From NCBI RefSeq assembly GCF_012863495.1, contig NZ_JAAVJL010000001.1, forward strand, positions 1-64,000: a DNA stretch of 64,000 nucleotides, given 5' to 3'. Shown here piece after piece: positions 18,818-27,394 of the stretch. Numbering within the stretch: the stretch's first letter is position 1; every line of letters begins with the position of its first letter. The translations under genes were made by a program, and so were the position numbers. The notes below the pieces were generated by a model. The model was not told where the DNA came from, made no database searches, and saw only the letters and a program-made list of their open reading frames with translations. This DNA comes from Pseudanabaena yagii GIHE-NHR1 (GTDB lineage: Bacteria; Cyanobacteriota; Cyanobacteriia; Pseudanabaenales; Pseudanabaenaceae).

Positions 18818-18960
18818 TTAACGTCAGTTCGAGTTAAGCGTGCAAATTTTCCGAAATAAAAAGCCTTGCTACGCAAGGCTTTTTATTTCCATCTTAGAGG
18901 AAGTGTTTGCTACGCAAATGCTTCCGCACGTTTTAAATTATCCCGAGCTTGCGTTAATTA
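18818..18960. repeat. TAACGTCAGTTCG-family repeat, copy 2, with hairpins
   Basis: Left end TTAACGTCAGTTCGAGTTAA; right end TTTTAAATTATCCCGAGCTT then GCGTTAA. Inside are two hairpins: AATAAAAAGCCTTGC/GCAAGGCTTTTTATT and a GAAGTGTTTGC type. The right end overlaps the stop of the next gene. Confidence 0.65.
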
Positions 18961-20552
18961 CGGGGCGATCGCGAAGTTGAACTGTTTGGAGATTTTGGTT
19001 TATTGAAACCCTTACTAGCAGTTTTCGATTTTTTAGGTTTCGCTAATGGTGTAGCTGCTTCAACTTGAGGAATAGATGTAGAGATATTTTCCGTAGCGAT
19101 CGCATGGATATCTTCGACCAGTGGTTCTACTGTTTCGGTAATACCCGTCTGGCTTGGTTCAAGATTAGATTCTTTGAGTTCTGGGATAGGTTCTTCATGT
19201 TGCAATTGCTCATTAACGACAGCATCAACTTTAATCGCTAAAGCTTCATCTGCAACTGCAACAACTGTTTCAGCAGTCTCTAGATTAGGCGCTAAAGCCT
19301 CAGGAATAAATGTTTCCGCAACTACTTCGACAGCAATTTCTTGAGTCTCTATAACTGGTTCAGAATTTTCTAAATCAGATTCCGTGACTGTCTCTGTAAA
19401 CACATCAGCAACCATATTAGAAATTACTGATTCCGCCAATATAGGAGCAGTTTCTATTACCAATTTGGGGATTAGATCCTGCTCAGAAACCTCTTGATCA
19501 GCAATAGAGACACTAGCTTGCTCTACAGGTTCCACAGATACATTAGGATTAATTTCAACAACCTGTTGTATTAAATGCTCAGGTTCTTTCTCTAAAGCTA
19601 GAGCAACATTGTGATGAGAAGAATCAATTACATCTACAACAATCGGTTCATGCGTTGTATGTTTAGGCTCACGTTTATTGAACCCATGATTTTTTGCCGA
19701 AGCTCTGGATTTTTTAGGTTTTGCTGTTAACGCGATCGGTTTAGATTTTTGCGGACTAACTGTTTTCGGCTCTGTAACTACCGAAGTATTTTCAATATGT
19801 TCAGATTTAGGCTCATTAGTCTCAATCTTTGTAGAAACAATTTCAGGTATAGTTGCAGTCTCTACTGTTGCTTCTACAATTTTTTCAGAAGTAGTTTCAG
19901 GTTCAGCAAGATTATTTGAAATTTCTTCAGGAGCAATTTCAGAGACTACTTCAGAAATAGTTTCAGACTCAACAATACTTTCTAAAACTTCACTAGAAGC
20001 AACTTCAGCAGTATTTTCAGTTTCACTATCCGCAATTTCGCTAGAAACAATTTCAGTTGTAGTTCCCAATTTAGAAATCACCTCCACAGGCTCTAGGTCG
20101 ATCGCACTAGCATCCTGAGTAACATCTAAATTACTCTCCAAACAGCCTATGTCAATACTGTAATACTGCTCATTCTGATCAATAAGCTCGACTTGCTCAA
20201 TAACATGTTGACTGATTGCAGGAATATCCTGATCGTGAATTCCTTTGGCAACATTAACAATGTGTTCGAGGGCTTGGGCGATCACAGGAATATTTTCAGA
20301 AATGTCAGAGGCTATATGCTCCGTATCAACATTTTCAGCCTGAAAGCGAGGAATAGATACATTGATGATTTTGCCGCCTAGCCGATGAATTGATTGCAAT
20401 TTCTTGGAAAGAGAACTATAGGCAACAGTAACTGTCTGAATCGTCCCCTGCGTTCTCCCTTTCTGAATACCACCCGTAAATTCAATCTTGACTGGCTGAC
20501 TTCTGTAATCATCTGAGCCTGTGTTTACAGAATCAATATCTAAACTTTTCAT
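18954..20552 (-). CDS. CpcD-domain protein with long acidic tail and basic patches
   Basis: 532 aa. Residues about 18-75 match the phycobilisome CpcD/linker fold: a strand (VKIEFTGGI), then VTVAYSSLSKKLQSIHRLGG, then KIINVSIPRF, closely parallel to the C-terminus of CpcC in this window ([20 protein letters not shown]). CpcD domains cap rods in CpcD, CpcC and ferredoxin-NADP reductase. The remaining 450 residues are low-complexity, rich in Glu, Val, Thr, Ser and Ile, broken by a basic block near residue 290 (AKPKKSRASAKNHGFNK) and a similar one at the C-terminus (AKPKKSKTASKGFNKPK). I infer a phycobilisome-tethered protein; partner and role are unknown. The last residues run into a repeat. Confidence 0.7.
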   Translation of the reverse strand: MKSLDIDSVNTGSDDYRSQPVKIEFTGGIQKGRTQGTIQTVTVAYSSLSKKLQSIHRLGGKIINVSIPRFQAENVDTEHIASDISENIPVIAQALEHIVNVAKGIHDQDIPAISQHVIEQVELIDQNEQYYSIDIGCLESNLDVTQDASAIDLEPVEVISKLGTTTEIVSSEIADSETENTAEVASSEVLESIVESETISEVVSEIAPEEISNNLAEPETTSEKIVEATVETATIPEIVSTKIETNEPKSEHIENTSVVTEPKTVSPQKSKPIALTAKPKKSRASAKNHGFNKREPKHTTHEPIVVDVIDSSHHNVALALEKEPEHLIQQVVEINPNVSVEPVEQASVSIADQEVSEQDLIPKLVIETAPILAESVISNMVADVFTETVTESDLENSEPVIETQEIAVEVVAETFIPEALAPNLETAETVVAVADEALAIKVDAVVNEQLQHEEPIPELKESNLEPSQTGITETVEPLVEDIHAIATENISTSIPQVEAATPLAKPKKSKTASKGFNKPKSPNSSTSRSPRN

Positions 20553-21105
20553 ATCAAACTCATCCTAGCGATCGCAATTCTACGATCACGCATCAATATA
20601 CTTTATCTAAACTAATCCATATAAGTATTCCGTAAAAATGTCTCTGCAAACAAAGTTCTGTTGGAATTGTTACAGCACGTTGTGCTGATTAAATATAAAA
20701 CCCAAAAAACTATGGCGCACGCGCAATAGTTTTGGATTCTGGGTTTTGATTATGCCCAGCTACTTAGTGGCGCTATTCATCTGTGGGTGTCTTAAAAGGA
20801 ATCGCAGAATTTGGTAAAAGCTCGATAAAGCCCGAAGCGGAAAAAACTTGAGTTAGCATATTAAGGGCTGCAACCAGTTAGACTAATTGGCATAATGCAA
20901 ATTAATAGCAATAATTTAGTTTTGCGGTCTGCCAAATAAATGTATTGTTTTAAGTGCTAACTAGATTCAGTATGCTATTTAGCACTACTGACCAATATTT
21001 AGCCAAAATTTAGAGTATTGATCAAAGATTCTTAGCGCTTTTTATCAATGCCACATAGAAACAACTCATAGTATATAAATTGTATAAAAGGATATAGCGA
21101 TTGAT
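20553..21105. other. Intergenic region with repeat, no gene seen
   Basis: Contains the CTAAGTAGCTG-family element (20675-20771) and the hemH promoter region. No coding frame of note on either strand. Confidence 0.6.
20675..20771. repeat. CTAAGTAGCTG-family element, copy 1
   Basis: On the minus strand it reads CACTAAGTAGCTGGGCATAA, then AAAACCCA, a central GCGC-rich hairpin, then TGGGTTTTATATTTAATCAG. Copy 2 at 40714-40801 shares the same outer end and the ATTAAATATAAA phrase but a different stem. Confidence 0.6.
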
Positions 21106-22257
21106 ATGGGGCGATTAGGAGTTTTACTGCTGAACCTCGGCGGGCCAGACAAATTGGAAGATGTCCGTCCATTTTTGTATAACTTATTTTCTGACCCAGA
21201 AATTATTCGCTTGCCATCGCCATTGTTGCAAGCACCATTAGCTTGGCTCATTTCCACCCTACGCGCCAAGCAGTCTCAGCAAAACTATAAAAAAATTGGT
21301 GGTGGCTCTCCCCTGCGTCGCATTACTGAGGAACAAGCTCAAGCTCTACGATCGCAACTTGTGCAAAATGGGCATGATGTCCAAGTTTACGTGGGAATGC
21401 GCTATTGGCATCCTTTTACTGAGGAGGCGATCGCCCAAATTAAGCGCGACAAAATTGAAGAGCTAGTCATCTTACCGCTATACCCACAGTTTTCGATCAG
21501 TACTACAGGTTCGAGTTTCCGTTTACTTGATCGCATCTGGCAAACCGATCCCGAATTGCAAAAAATAAAATATACCGTTGTCCCATCTTGGTACGAAAAT
21601 TCTGGCTATTTGCAGGCAATGGCAAACTTGATCGCCAACAAACTAGATCAGGTCAAAGATCCTAGTACAGCCCATGTCTTTTTTAGCGCCCACGGTGTAC
21701 CAGTTAGTTACATCGAAGAAGCAGGCGATCCTTACCAAAAGGAAATAGAGGCTTGTGCAGCGTTAATTATGCAAAAGCTAAATCGACCAAATCCTTATAA
21801 GTTGGCTTATCAAAGTCGTGTGGGTCCCGTTGAATGGCTGCAACCCTACACCGATGTTGCGATCGAAGAATTAGCTGCAGAGGGAGTTAAAGAACTAGTA
21901 GTAGTACCAATCAGCTTTGTCTCAGAGCATATCGAAACCCTCGAAGAAATCGATATGGAATATCGCGAAATTGCGGAACATGCAGGCATTGAAACCTTTG
22001 CGCGTGTACCTGCACCTGATACTGACCCCACATTTATCCAAGCCTTAGCCGATGTGGTGATTAAAGCTTTAAGCGATCGACCAATCCCATTCTCCGCAAC
22101 CATTCAACCGCAAAAAAATACCAAGCTCTATCCTCAAGAGCGCTGGGAGTGGGGCATGACCCCCTCTGCGGAAGTGTGGAATGGACGTTTAGCTATGATT
22201 GGTTTCCTCATTCTCCTCCTAGAGCTATGGCTAGGGCGTGGACAAATTTTGCAATAA
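21106..22257 (+). CDS. hemH: Ferrochelatase with C-terminal chlorophyll-binding-type helix
   Basis: 383 aa. Inserts Fe2+ into protoporphyrin IX, the last step of protoheme synthesis, which here feeds heme oxygenase and bilin synthesis. Starts [15 protein letters not shown]; active-site His in [19 protein letters not shown]; then [17 protein letters not shown]. Residues about 345-383 form the cyanobacterial LHC/HLIP-like extension with the chlorophyll-binding core [13 protein letters not shown] followed by a transmembrane helix. That extension is absent from most other bacteria and places the enzyme at the thylakoid membrane. Confidence 0.96.
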   Translation: MGRLGVLLLNLGGPDKLEDVRPFLYNLFSDPEIIRLPSPLLQAPLAWLISTLRAKQSQQNYKKIGGGSPLRRITEEQAQALRSQLVQNGHDVQVYVGMRYWHPFTEEAIAQIKRDKIEELVILPLYPQFSISTTGSSFRLLDRIWQTDPELQKIKYTVVPSWYENSGYLQAMANLIANKLDQVKDPSTAHVFFSAHGVPVSYIEEAGDPYQKEIEACAALIMQKLNRPNPYKLAYQSRVGPVEWLQPYTDVAIEELAAEGVKELVVVPISFVSEHIETLEEIDMEYREIAEHAGIETFARVPAPDTDPTFIQALADVVIKALSDRPIPFSATIQPQKNTKLYPQERWEWGMTPSAEVWNGRLAMIGFLILLLELWLGRGQILQ

Positions 22258-22289
22258 ATAATATTTACAAAATTAAGTAGTGCTAAATA

Positions 22290-22398
22290 GGTAAGGATGG
22301 GCGCGCTTCGTGCCGTCCATCCTTACCAAAATAAATCCTTTCCTTTTTAGGACTACCCCAAATTAAAGGTAGTCAGTGCACAAATCACTGACTACCTT
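22290..22398 (+). terminator. Tandem hairpins after hemH
   Basis: First stem GGTAAGGATGG / CCATCCTTACC (22290-22327), second AAGGTAGTCAGTG / CACTGACTACCTT (22366-22398). Confidence 0.7.
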
Positions 22399-22694
22399 CT
22401 TAGAATGTGCAAATTATTGCCATTTAGCACAATGTAAATTTCAGTAAATAGATTAATAAACGACTTTAATATTTGTATTTGTGATATAAAACTTTACTTT
22501 ATAGTCACCTATAACCATGTCCCAATCTGCAAATAATTCTAAATAGATATATTGCTTGCCAGCTAATTGTGAAGAAATATTTAAGAATATCAATATACCT
22601 TTAAGAATATTTATATTGGTATAGAGATAGCAGATCTGTAAAGATTTATAAGCACTTTATAGGGGGTATTGATACTTAACTATTTTTTAAACAT

Positions 22695-22787
22695 CGATTG
22701 ATCCCTTGCTGCTAGGCAAGATCCAGTGTTTAATTATTGTCTTTCCAGAAACGGGGATCGCTCATCTAGTAATGATCCCCGTTTTTT
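22695..22787 (+). ncRNA. Candidate small RNA with intrinsic terminator
   Basis: An isolated classic terminator (AAACGGGGATC / GATCCCCGTTT then T6) stands over 300 bp from any plus-strand coding end. It is preceded by a bulged hairpin around GATCCCTTGCTGCTAGGCAAGATC. The 5' end is a guess; no known RNA family is recognised. Confidence 0.3.
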
Positions 22788-22958
22788 ATGCTTATAATCG
22801 TCACATGGTTTATTCCAATTTTAAAAATTTATTCGATTACATATTTATCTAAAAATAAATTTCCCAATAAACCAAACTTTTAGAAAGTTATTCTTTGTAA
22901 AAATCTTAAAACCACCCCATTAACTTTCTAGTTTCTCTAAAAATCAACTTGTTATAGT

Positions 22959-23054
22959 AGTGAGTCCCTGACAATCGCTAAATAAGGTAACAAGATGATG
23001 TACGGCTGCTAGGCTCACTTCCAAAACCTAAAAGTTACACCTAATAGGTTTTTT
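22959..23054 (+). ncRNA. Candidate structured leader or small RNA upstream of the zinc-ribbon gene
   Basis: AGTGAG-T-CC (22959-22967) can pair with GG-CTCACT (23012-23019), closing a 60-nt domain. It is followed by AACCTA / TAGGTT and T6, a terminator shape, 47 bp before the next ATG. TATAGT at 22953-22958 could be its -10 box. It may be an attenuating leader of the gene at 23102. Confidence 0.35.
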
Positions 23055-23101
23055 ATAAACAAGATATTTAACCCAATATTAATTTCAAGGAGCTACTCAA
23101 A

Positions 23102-23368
23102 ATGATTGAATCTATTCGTTGCCCCAATTGTGGTTCGATCGCTGAGCGTCACCATCTCCCTTATCTTGCTCAAGTAAAAACCCAATGTGATGACTGTGAC
23201 TATTTATTAGTCATGTGCACTCGTAGTGGTCACGTACTTGAGTCCTATGCCCCGGGGTTGCCATCACGTCCACAGGCACTTAAGCCAATTGCTACACGCC
23301 TCACACCTCTACCCCAAAGACAAACTAACGACTCTCGAACTAGAGATGTTGCTGCTTTTCACATTTAA
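23102..23368 (+). CDS. Small zinc-ribbon protein
   Basis: 88 aa. Two CxxC pairs, CPNC (residues 6-9) and CDDC (30-33), form a four-cysteine zinc ribbon; the rest is Pro/Arg-rich and probably disordered. Similar small cyanobacterial proteins are often named after PriA in databases, but this one has no helicase motifs, so I would not use that name. Strong Shine-Dalgarno AAGGAGCT 7 nt before the ATG. Followed by a GACTCTCT/AGAGAGTC terminator. Function unknown. Confidence 0.7.
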   Translation: MIESIRCPNCGSIAERHHLPYLAQVKTQCDDCDYLLVMCTRSGHVLESYAPGLPSRPQALKPIATRLTPLPQRQTNDSRTRDVAAFHI

Positions 23369-23733
23369 GTTACAACATGGGGAAGTTTCGATTTAGATGC
23401 AATTACTTACTATAAACAATGACTCTCTTAGAAGCGATGCACCACTTCATCAAATCTGAGAGAGTCAAAATTTTGATTAGCTTTGATTAGCCCTATGGGT
23501 GATTTTGTATATATTCACAGACCCGTCACAACTTCGTTGGACATTCTCCTGAAATAAGCAGTCCAAAAAAAGTTAAAATTCAAAAGCCTTGAGTCATCGA
23601 CTACTAAATAACAGCGTAAATCAATAACTCAAAGCATAATCGGGATTTGAAGTGCACCAAATCAGAGCAACCGATTTTAACAAGCACCAATTACTAAGCA
23701 CCAATTAACAACTGTTCATTAAGAAACCGAAAC
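23369..23733. other. Intergenic region before accC
   Basis: Holds the terminator at 23421-23466. The rest is probably the accC leader and promoter; a weak pairing GGAC...GTCC occurs near 23549-23569. No gene seen. Confidence 0.55.
23421..23466 (+). terminator. Terminator after the zinc-ribbon gene
   Basis: GACTCTCT / AGAGAGTC stem followed by AAAATTTTG; long loop, so moderate strength. Confidence 0.45.
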
Positions 23734-25098
23734 ATGGCTCCAATCGCCAAACTACTGATTGCCAATCGAGGTGAAATTGCCCTCCGAATTATTCGGACTT
23801 GCGAAGAACTAGGAATTCCCACCGTTGCTGTTTATTCCGATGTCGATCGCAATTCGTTGCATGTACAGCTAGCCCACGAAGCGGTCTGCATTGGCGATTC
23901 TCCCAGCAGCAAAAGCTATCTCAATATCCCGAATATCATTTCGGCAGCTCTGACACACAATGCTACAGCCATTCACCCCGGCTATGGATTCCTGTCAGAA
24001 AATGCCCGATTTGCAGAAATCTGCGCCGATCACAACTTATTGTTTGTTGGTCCCAGCCCCAACTCAATTCGCTCAATGGGCGATAAGTCTACCGCCAAAA
24101 AGACGATGCAAAAGGCTGGTGTGCCAACTATTCCGGGGAGTGAAGGTTTAATTGAGTCAGAAGAGCAAGCAGTAAAAATTGCTCATGATATCGGCTTTCC
24201 TGTGATGATCAAGGCTACGGCAGGTGGTGGCGGTCGTGGTATGCGTCTGGTTAATAATCCTGATGATTTACTTCGTTTGCTACGAGCTGCTCAAGGTGAA
24301 GCAGAGGCTGCCTTTGGTAATGGCGGTGTATATATCGAAAAAGTGATCGAAGATCCTCGCCATATTGAGATCCAAATCTTGGCAGATATGCATGGCAACG
24401 TCGTGCATTTAGGTGAAAGAGATTGCTCGATCCAGCGTCGCCACCAAAAGTTATTAGAAGAAGCGCCTAGTAGTGCGGTCAATCCCAAGTTACGCGAAAA
24501 AATGGGCGATGCAGCGGTTAAGGCTGCCAAAGCAATTAATTATGTGGGTGTGGGTACGGTCGAGTTTTTGCTGGATAAATACGGCAAGTTTTATTTCATG
24601 GAGATGAATACTCGGATTCAAGTAGAGCATCCAGTGACGGAAATGATCACAGGTATTGACTTGATTGCTGAGCAATTGCGGGTTGCCCAAGGCGACAAGC
24701 TGCGCTTCCATCAAAAGGATATTGAGATCCGTGGTCATGCGATCGAATGTCGAATCAATGCTGAAGACCCCGATCATAACTTCCGTCCTAACCCCGGTCG
24801 GATTAGTGGCTATTTGCCCCCAGGGGGGCCAGGTGTCCGCATGGATTCCCATGTTTATACTGATTACGTGATTCCACCCTATTACGATTCGCTGATTGCC
24901 AAGTTGATTGTCTGGGGTAGCGATCGCCCTGCGGCGATTTTACGGATGAAGCGGGCTTTGCGTGAATGTGCCATTACGGGTGTACCAACGACGATTCCTT
25001 TTCATCAAAAGGTTTTAGATGACGAAGAATTTAGACAGGGTCATGTTTACACCAACTATGTCCCATTGCTACAAGCCAGACTCGAAGAACAAAAATAA
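23734..25098 (+). CDS. accC: Acetyl-CoA carboxylase biotin carboxylase subunit
   Basis: 454 aa, usual length. Carboxylates biotin on AccB with ATP and bicarbonate, the first half-reaction of fatty-acid synthesis. Motifs: [17 protein letters not shown] at the N-terminus, ATP-grasp glycine loop [27 protein letters not shown], and catalytic [14 protein letters not shown]. accB and accA/D are not adjacent. Followed by its own terminator. Confidence 0.97.
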   Translation: MAPIAKLLIANRGEIALRIIRTCEELGIPTVAVYSDVDRNSLHVQLAHEAVCIGDSPSSKSYLNIPNIISAALTHNATAIHPGYGFLSENARFAEICADHNLLFVGPSPNSIRSMGDKSTAKKTMQKAGVPTIPGSEGLIESEEQAVKIAHDIGFPVMIKATAGGGGRGMRLVNNPDDLLRLLRAAQGEAEAAFGNGGVYIEKVIEDPRHIEIQILADMHGNVVHLGERDCSIQRRHQKLLEEAPSSAVNPKLREKMGDAAVKAAKAINYVGVGTVEFLLDKYGKFYFMEMNTRIQVEHPVTEMITGIDLIAEQLRVAQGDKLRFHQKDIEIRGHAIECRINAEDPDHNFRPNPGRISGYLPPGGPGVRMDSHVYTDYVIPPYYDSLIAKLIVWGSDRPAAILRMKRALRECAITGVPTTIPFHQKVLDDEEFRQGHVYTNYVPLLQARLEEQK

Positions 25099-25128
25099 AT
25101 AAAAGCACCCCAACAGGGTGCTTTTATT
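25098..25128 (+). terminator. accC terminator
   Basis: AATAAAAGCACCC / GGGTGCTTTTATT, starting at the last base of the stop codon. Confidence 0.8.
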
Positions 25129-25155
25129 ATCAGCATTACCTAGCATTTTATAAAA

Positions 25156-25266
25156 CTATAGTCACCTGTATCAGGACAAATCAAAAACCAAATAGTGTAA
25201 GGCGGCGCTTCGCGCCGCCTTACACTATTTGGTTTTTATGTCCTAACAAGAATGGTGATAGCTATA
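25156..25266. repeat. CTTCG-loop palindrome with inverted flanks, copy 1
   Basis: The core 25183-25237 is a perfect 25-bp stem with loop CTTCG. The flanks are themselves imperfect inverted repeats: CTATAGTCACC...AGGACA on the left, TGTCCTAA...GGTGATAGCTATA on the right. Copy 2 at 34007-34092 shares the CTTCG loop, GGCGGC inner stem, and TATGTCCTAA...GCTATA flank. The whole accC-glyA gap (301 bp) holds otherwise only the glyA promoter region. Confidence 0.7.
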
Positions 25267-25399
25267 TGTGACATTTCACGCTTGAGATCGGTGCGTGTTA
25301 GCATAAATTAATTGGGTGTAATTGGGTGTTTTTGTTAATGCTAGCCCAGCACCGCCTTAGACCGAATCATTCAGACAATCAGCACAGAAGCTCAGAAAA

Positions 25400-26698
25400 A
25401 TGACCAATTTGTTTTCCCTCCTCGCCGCATCCGATCCTACTATCGCAGGCTTTATCGGTAAAGAAATCGAGAGACAGCGCAACAATATCGAACTCATTGC
25501 CAGCGAAAACTTTACCTCCCTTGCGGTGATGGCAGCGCAGGGATCAGTTTTGACCAATAAGTATGCCGAAGGTTTGCCCTCTAAACGCTATTACGGCGGT
25601 TGTGAATTTGTAGACGAAATCGAGTCGATCGCGATCGAGCGCATCAAAGAATTATTCGGTGCTGCCCATGCGAACGTTCAGCCCCATTCTGGCGCACAGG
25701 CAAACTTTGCCGTATTTCTCACCCTGCTTAAACCAGGGGATACCTTCTTAGGTATGGACTTGTCCCATGGTGGACATTTGACTCATGGCTCCCCCGTGAA
25801 TGTATCAGGTCTATGGTTTAACAAAGTCCATTACGGCTTAAATAAAGAAACTGAGCAGCTAGATTTTGATTTGATTCGTGATTTGGCGTTGCAGCACAAG
25901 CCCAAATTAATCATCTGTGGTTATTCCGCATATCCTCGGATTATTGATTTTGCGAAATTTAGAGTGATCGCTGATGAAGTTGGCGCATACCTGATGGCGG
26001 ATATCGCCCATATTGCAGGTCTGGTGGCTTCTGGTCATCACCCTAACCCCATCCCCTACTGCGATGTCGTCACCACTACTACCCACAAAACCCTGCGCGG
26101 TCCCCGTGGCGGCTTGATCATGACTCGCGATGCTGCCCTCGGCAAAAAGTTTGATAAGTCAGTTTTCCCTGGATCGCAAGGTGGTCCCCTCGAACATGTG
26201 ATTGCGGCTAAAGCTGTTGCCTTTGGTGAAGCATTACGTCCTGAGTTCAAGACCTATTGCGGACAAGTAATTGCTAACTCCCAAGCTCTTGCTACCCAAT
26301 TACAAGAACGTGGTTTGAAATTAGTTTCTAATGGCACTGATAACCACTTGCTGCTAATTGACCTGCGTTCCATTGGTATGACTGGTAAGGTTGCTGACCT
26401 ATTAGTAAGCGGTATCAATATCACGGCTAACAAAAATACAGTTCCCTTCGATCCTGAATCACCTTTTGTTACTAGTGGTTTGCGTCTCGGATCTCCTGCA
26501 ATGACCTCTCGTGGTCTCAAGGAAACCGACTTCCGCGAAATCGCTAATATCATCGCCGATCGCTTACTCAATCCTGAAAGTGATGCCGTCCAAGCGGATT
26601 GCATCACCAGAGTGCAAGCACTATGCGATCGCTTCCCTCTCTATCCTGAATTGGATTACCCCACGATTGCTGCTAAAGAACCTGCCCTAGCAGTTTAA
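25400..26698 (+). CDS. glyA: Serine hydroxymethyltransferase
   Basis: 432 aa. PLP enzyme interconverting serine and glycine with tetrahydrofolate, the main source of one-carbon units and part of photorespiration. Key segments: [10 protein letters not shown], the substrate loop [33 protein letters not shown], and the PLP lysine in [13 protein letters not shown]. Ends with a 21-bp stem terminator. Confidence 0.97.
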   Translation: MTNLFSLLAASDPTIAGFIGKEIERQRNNIELIASENFTSLAVMAAQGSVLTNKYAEGLPSKRYYGGCEFVDEIESIAIERIKELFGAAHANVQPHSGAQANFAVFLTLLKPGDTFLGMDLSHGGHLTHGSPVNVSGLWFNKVHYGLNKETEQLDFDLIRDLALQHKPKLIICGYSAYPRIIDFAKFRVIADEVGAYLMADIAHIAGLVASGHHPNPIPYCDVVTTTTHKTLRGPRGGLIMTRDAALGKKFDKSVFPGSQGGPLEHVIAAKAVAFGEALRPEFKTYCGQVIANSQALATQLQERGLKLVSNGTDNHLLLIDLRSIGMTGKVADLLVSGINITANKNTVPFDPESPFVTSGLRLGSPAMTSRGLKETDFREIANIIADRLLNPESDAVQADCITRVQALCDRFPLYPELDYPTIAAKEPALAV

Positions 26699-26702
26699 AG
26701 TC

Positions 26703-26748
26703 CAAATAAAAAAAGCTAGGGGCAAAGCCCCCTAGCTTTTTTTATTTG
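26703..26748 (+). terminator. glyA terminator
   Basis: Stem with AAAAAAAGCTAGGGGC / GCCCCCTAGCTTTTTTT, loop AAA. Confidence 0.85.
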
Positions 26749-26860
26749 TATCTAAAGGTGTAGGTTGTAACTCCAACTCAAAACATTCAATCCTGTATGA
26801 TCTGTTTGATCGTTATTTTAAAAAACTTTACAAATCTTTCATACTCAGGAGTATCTAGTC

Positions 26861-27226
26861 ATGGCTAAAGTCAAAATCGCTACCACTAAAGATATCAGTG
26901 CTAACAAGGTCTTGAAAACCAGTGCTAATGGTCAATCAGTGATCGTGGCAAAAGTTGGAGACAAACATTGCGCGATCGCTAACAAATGTCCTCACCTTGG
27001 ACTGCCTTTAGCCAAGGGTAAATTTGAAAATGGTGTCATTACTTGTCCTTTTCATGGCTCTAAGTTCGAGATCTGTACTGGCAAAAACGTCGAGTGGGTA
27101 GATTCTGTTGTAGGTATTCCCTTGCCCGATTTTGCCAAGAAGATTGTTTCGATGGGCAAATCTTCTACCGATGTCGCCAGCTTCACTGTTACCCAAGAAG
27201 GTGAAGATCTATTTATTGATGCTTAA
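26861..27226 (+). CDS. Rieske [2Fe-2S] ferredoxin-type protein
   Basis: 121 aa, one Rieske domain with cluster ligands CPHLG (Cys/His) and CPFHGS (Cys/His) about 18 residues apart. There is no signal or membrane helix, so it is a soluble small Rieske ferredoxin, as used for electron transfer in oxygenase or nitrite-reductase-like systems; the partner is unknown. SD CAGGAG precedes the ATG. Followed by two hairpins (27231-27266 and a perfect 11-bp stem at 27311-27335). Confidence 0.9.
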   Translation: MAKVKIATTKDISANKVLKTSANGQSVIVAKVGDKHCAIANKCPHLGLPLAKGKFENGVITCPFHGSKFEICTGKNVEWVDSVVGIPLPDFAKKIVSMGKSSTDVASFTVTQEGEDLFIDA

Positions 27227-27230
27227 TCAC

Positions 27231-27335
27231 AAGCTGTTTCCCCTTCTTTGGCAGGAAAACAGCTTGCAGGAAAAATGCTACCTTGAATTAGCACTACAAG
27301 TATTTTGAATATGGGCGACGCTAAGCGTCGCCCAT
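27231..27335. terminator. Hairpins between the Rieske gene and ABC transporter gene
   Basis: AAGCTGTTT / AAACAGCTT (27231-27266) and ATGGGCGACGC / GCGTCGCCCAT with loop TAA (27311-27335). Confidence 0.6.
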
Positions 27336-27394
27336 TGTTGTCTCAAAGGCTTGCTAGGAAGGCTTTTGCCAAAATAAAGTAGTATGGATATATT

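Larger units (their letters stand above)
22258..23101. other. 844-bp gene-free region with several hairpins
   Basis: After the hemH terminators (to 22398) come about 280 bp of AT-rich sequence, a hairpin-plus-T-run unit at about 22695-22787, and a folded unit ending in a T-run at 22959-23054. No protein gene is seen. Both folded units are candidates for small RNAs or leaders. Confidence 0.55.

Noticed and set aside
22940-23060. tRNA, signal recognition particle RNA or 6S RNA
   Set aside because: No T-loop GTTCRANYC-type motif, no GGAAG/AGCAG signal recognition motif, and too short for 6S RNA.
23102-23368. Primosomal helicase PriA
   Set aside because: Only 88 aa with a zinc ribbon and no Walker or helicase motifs; the name is an annotation habit for similar small proteins.
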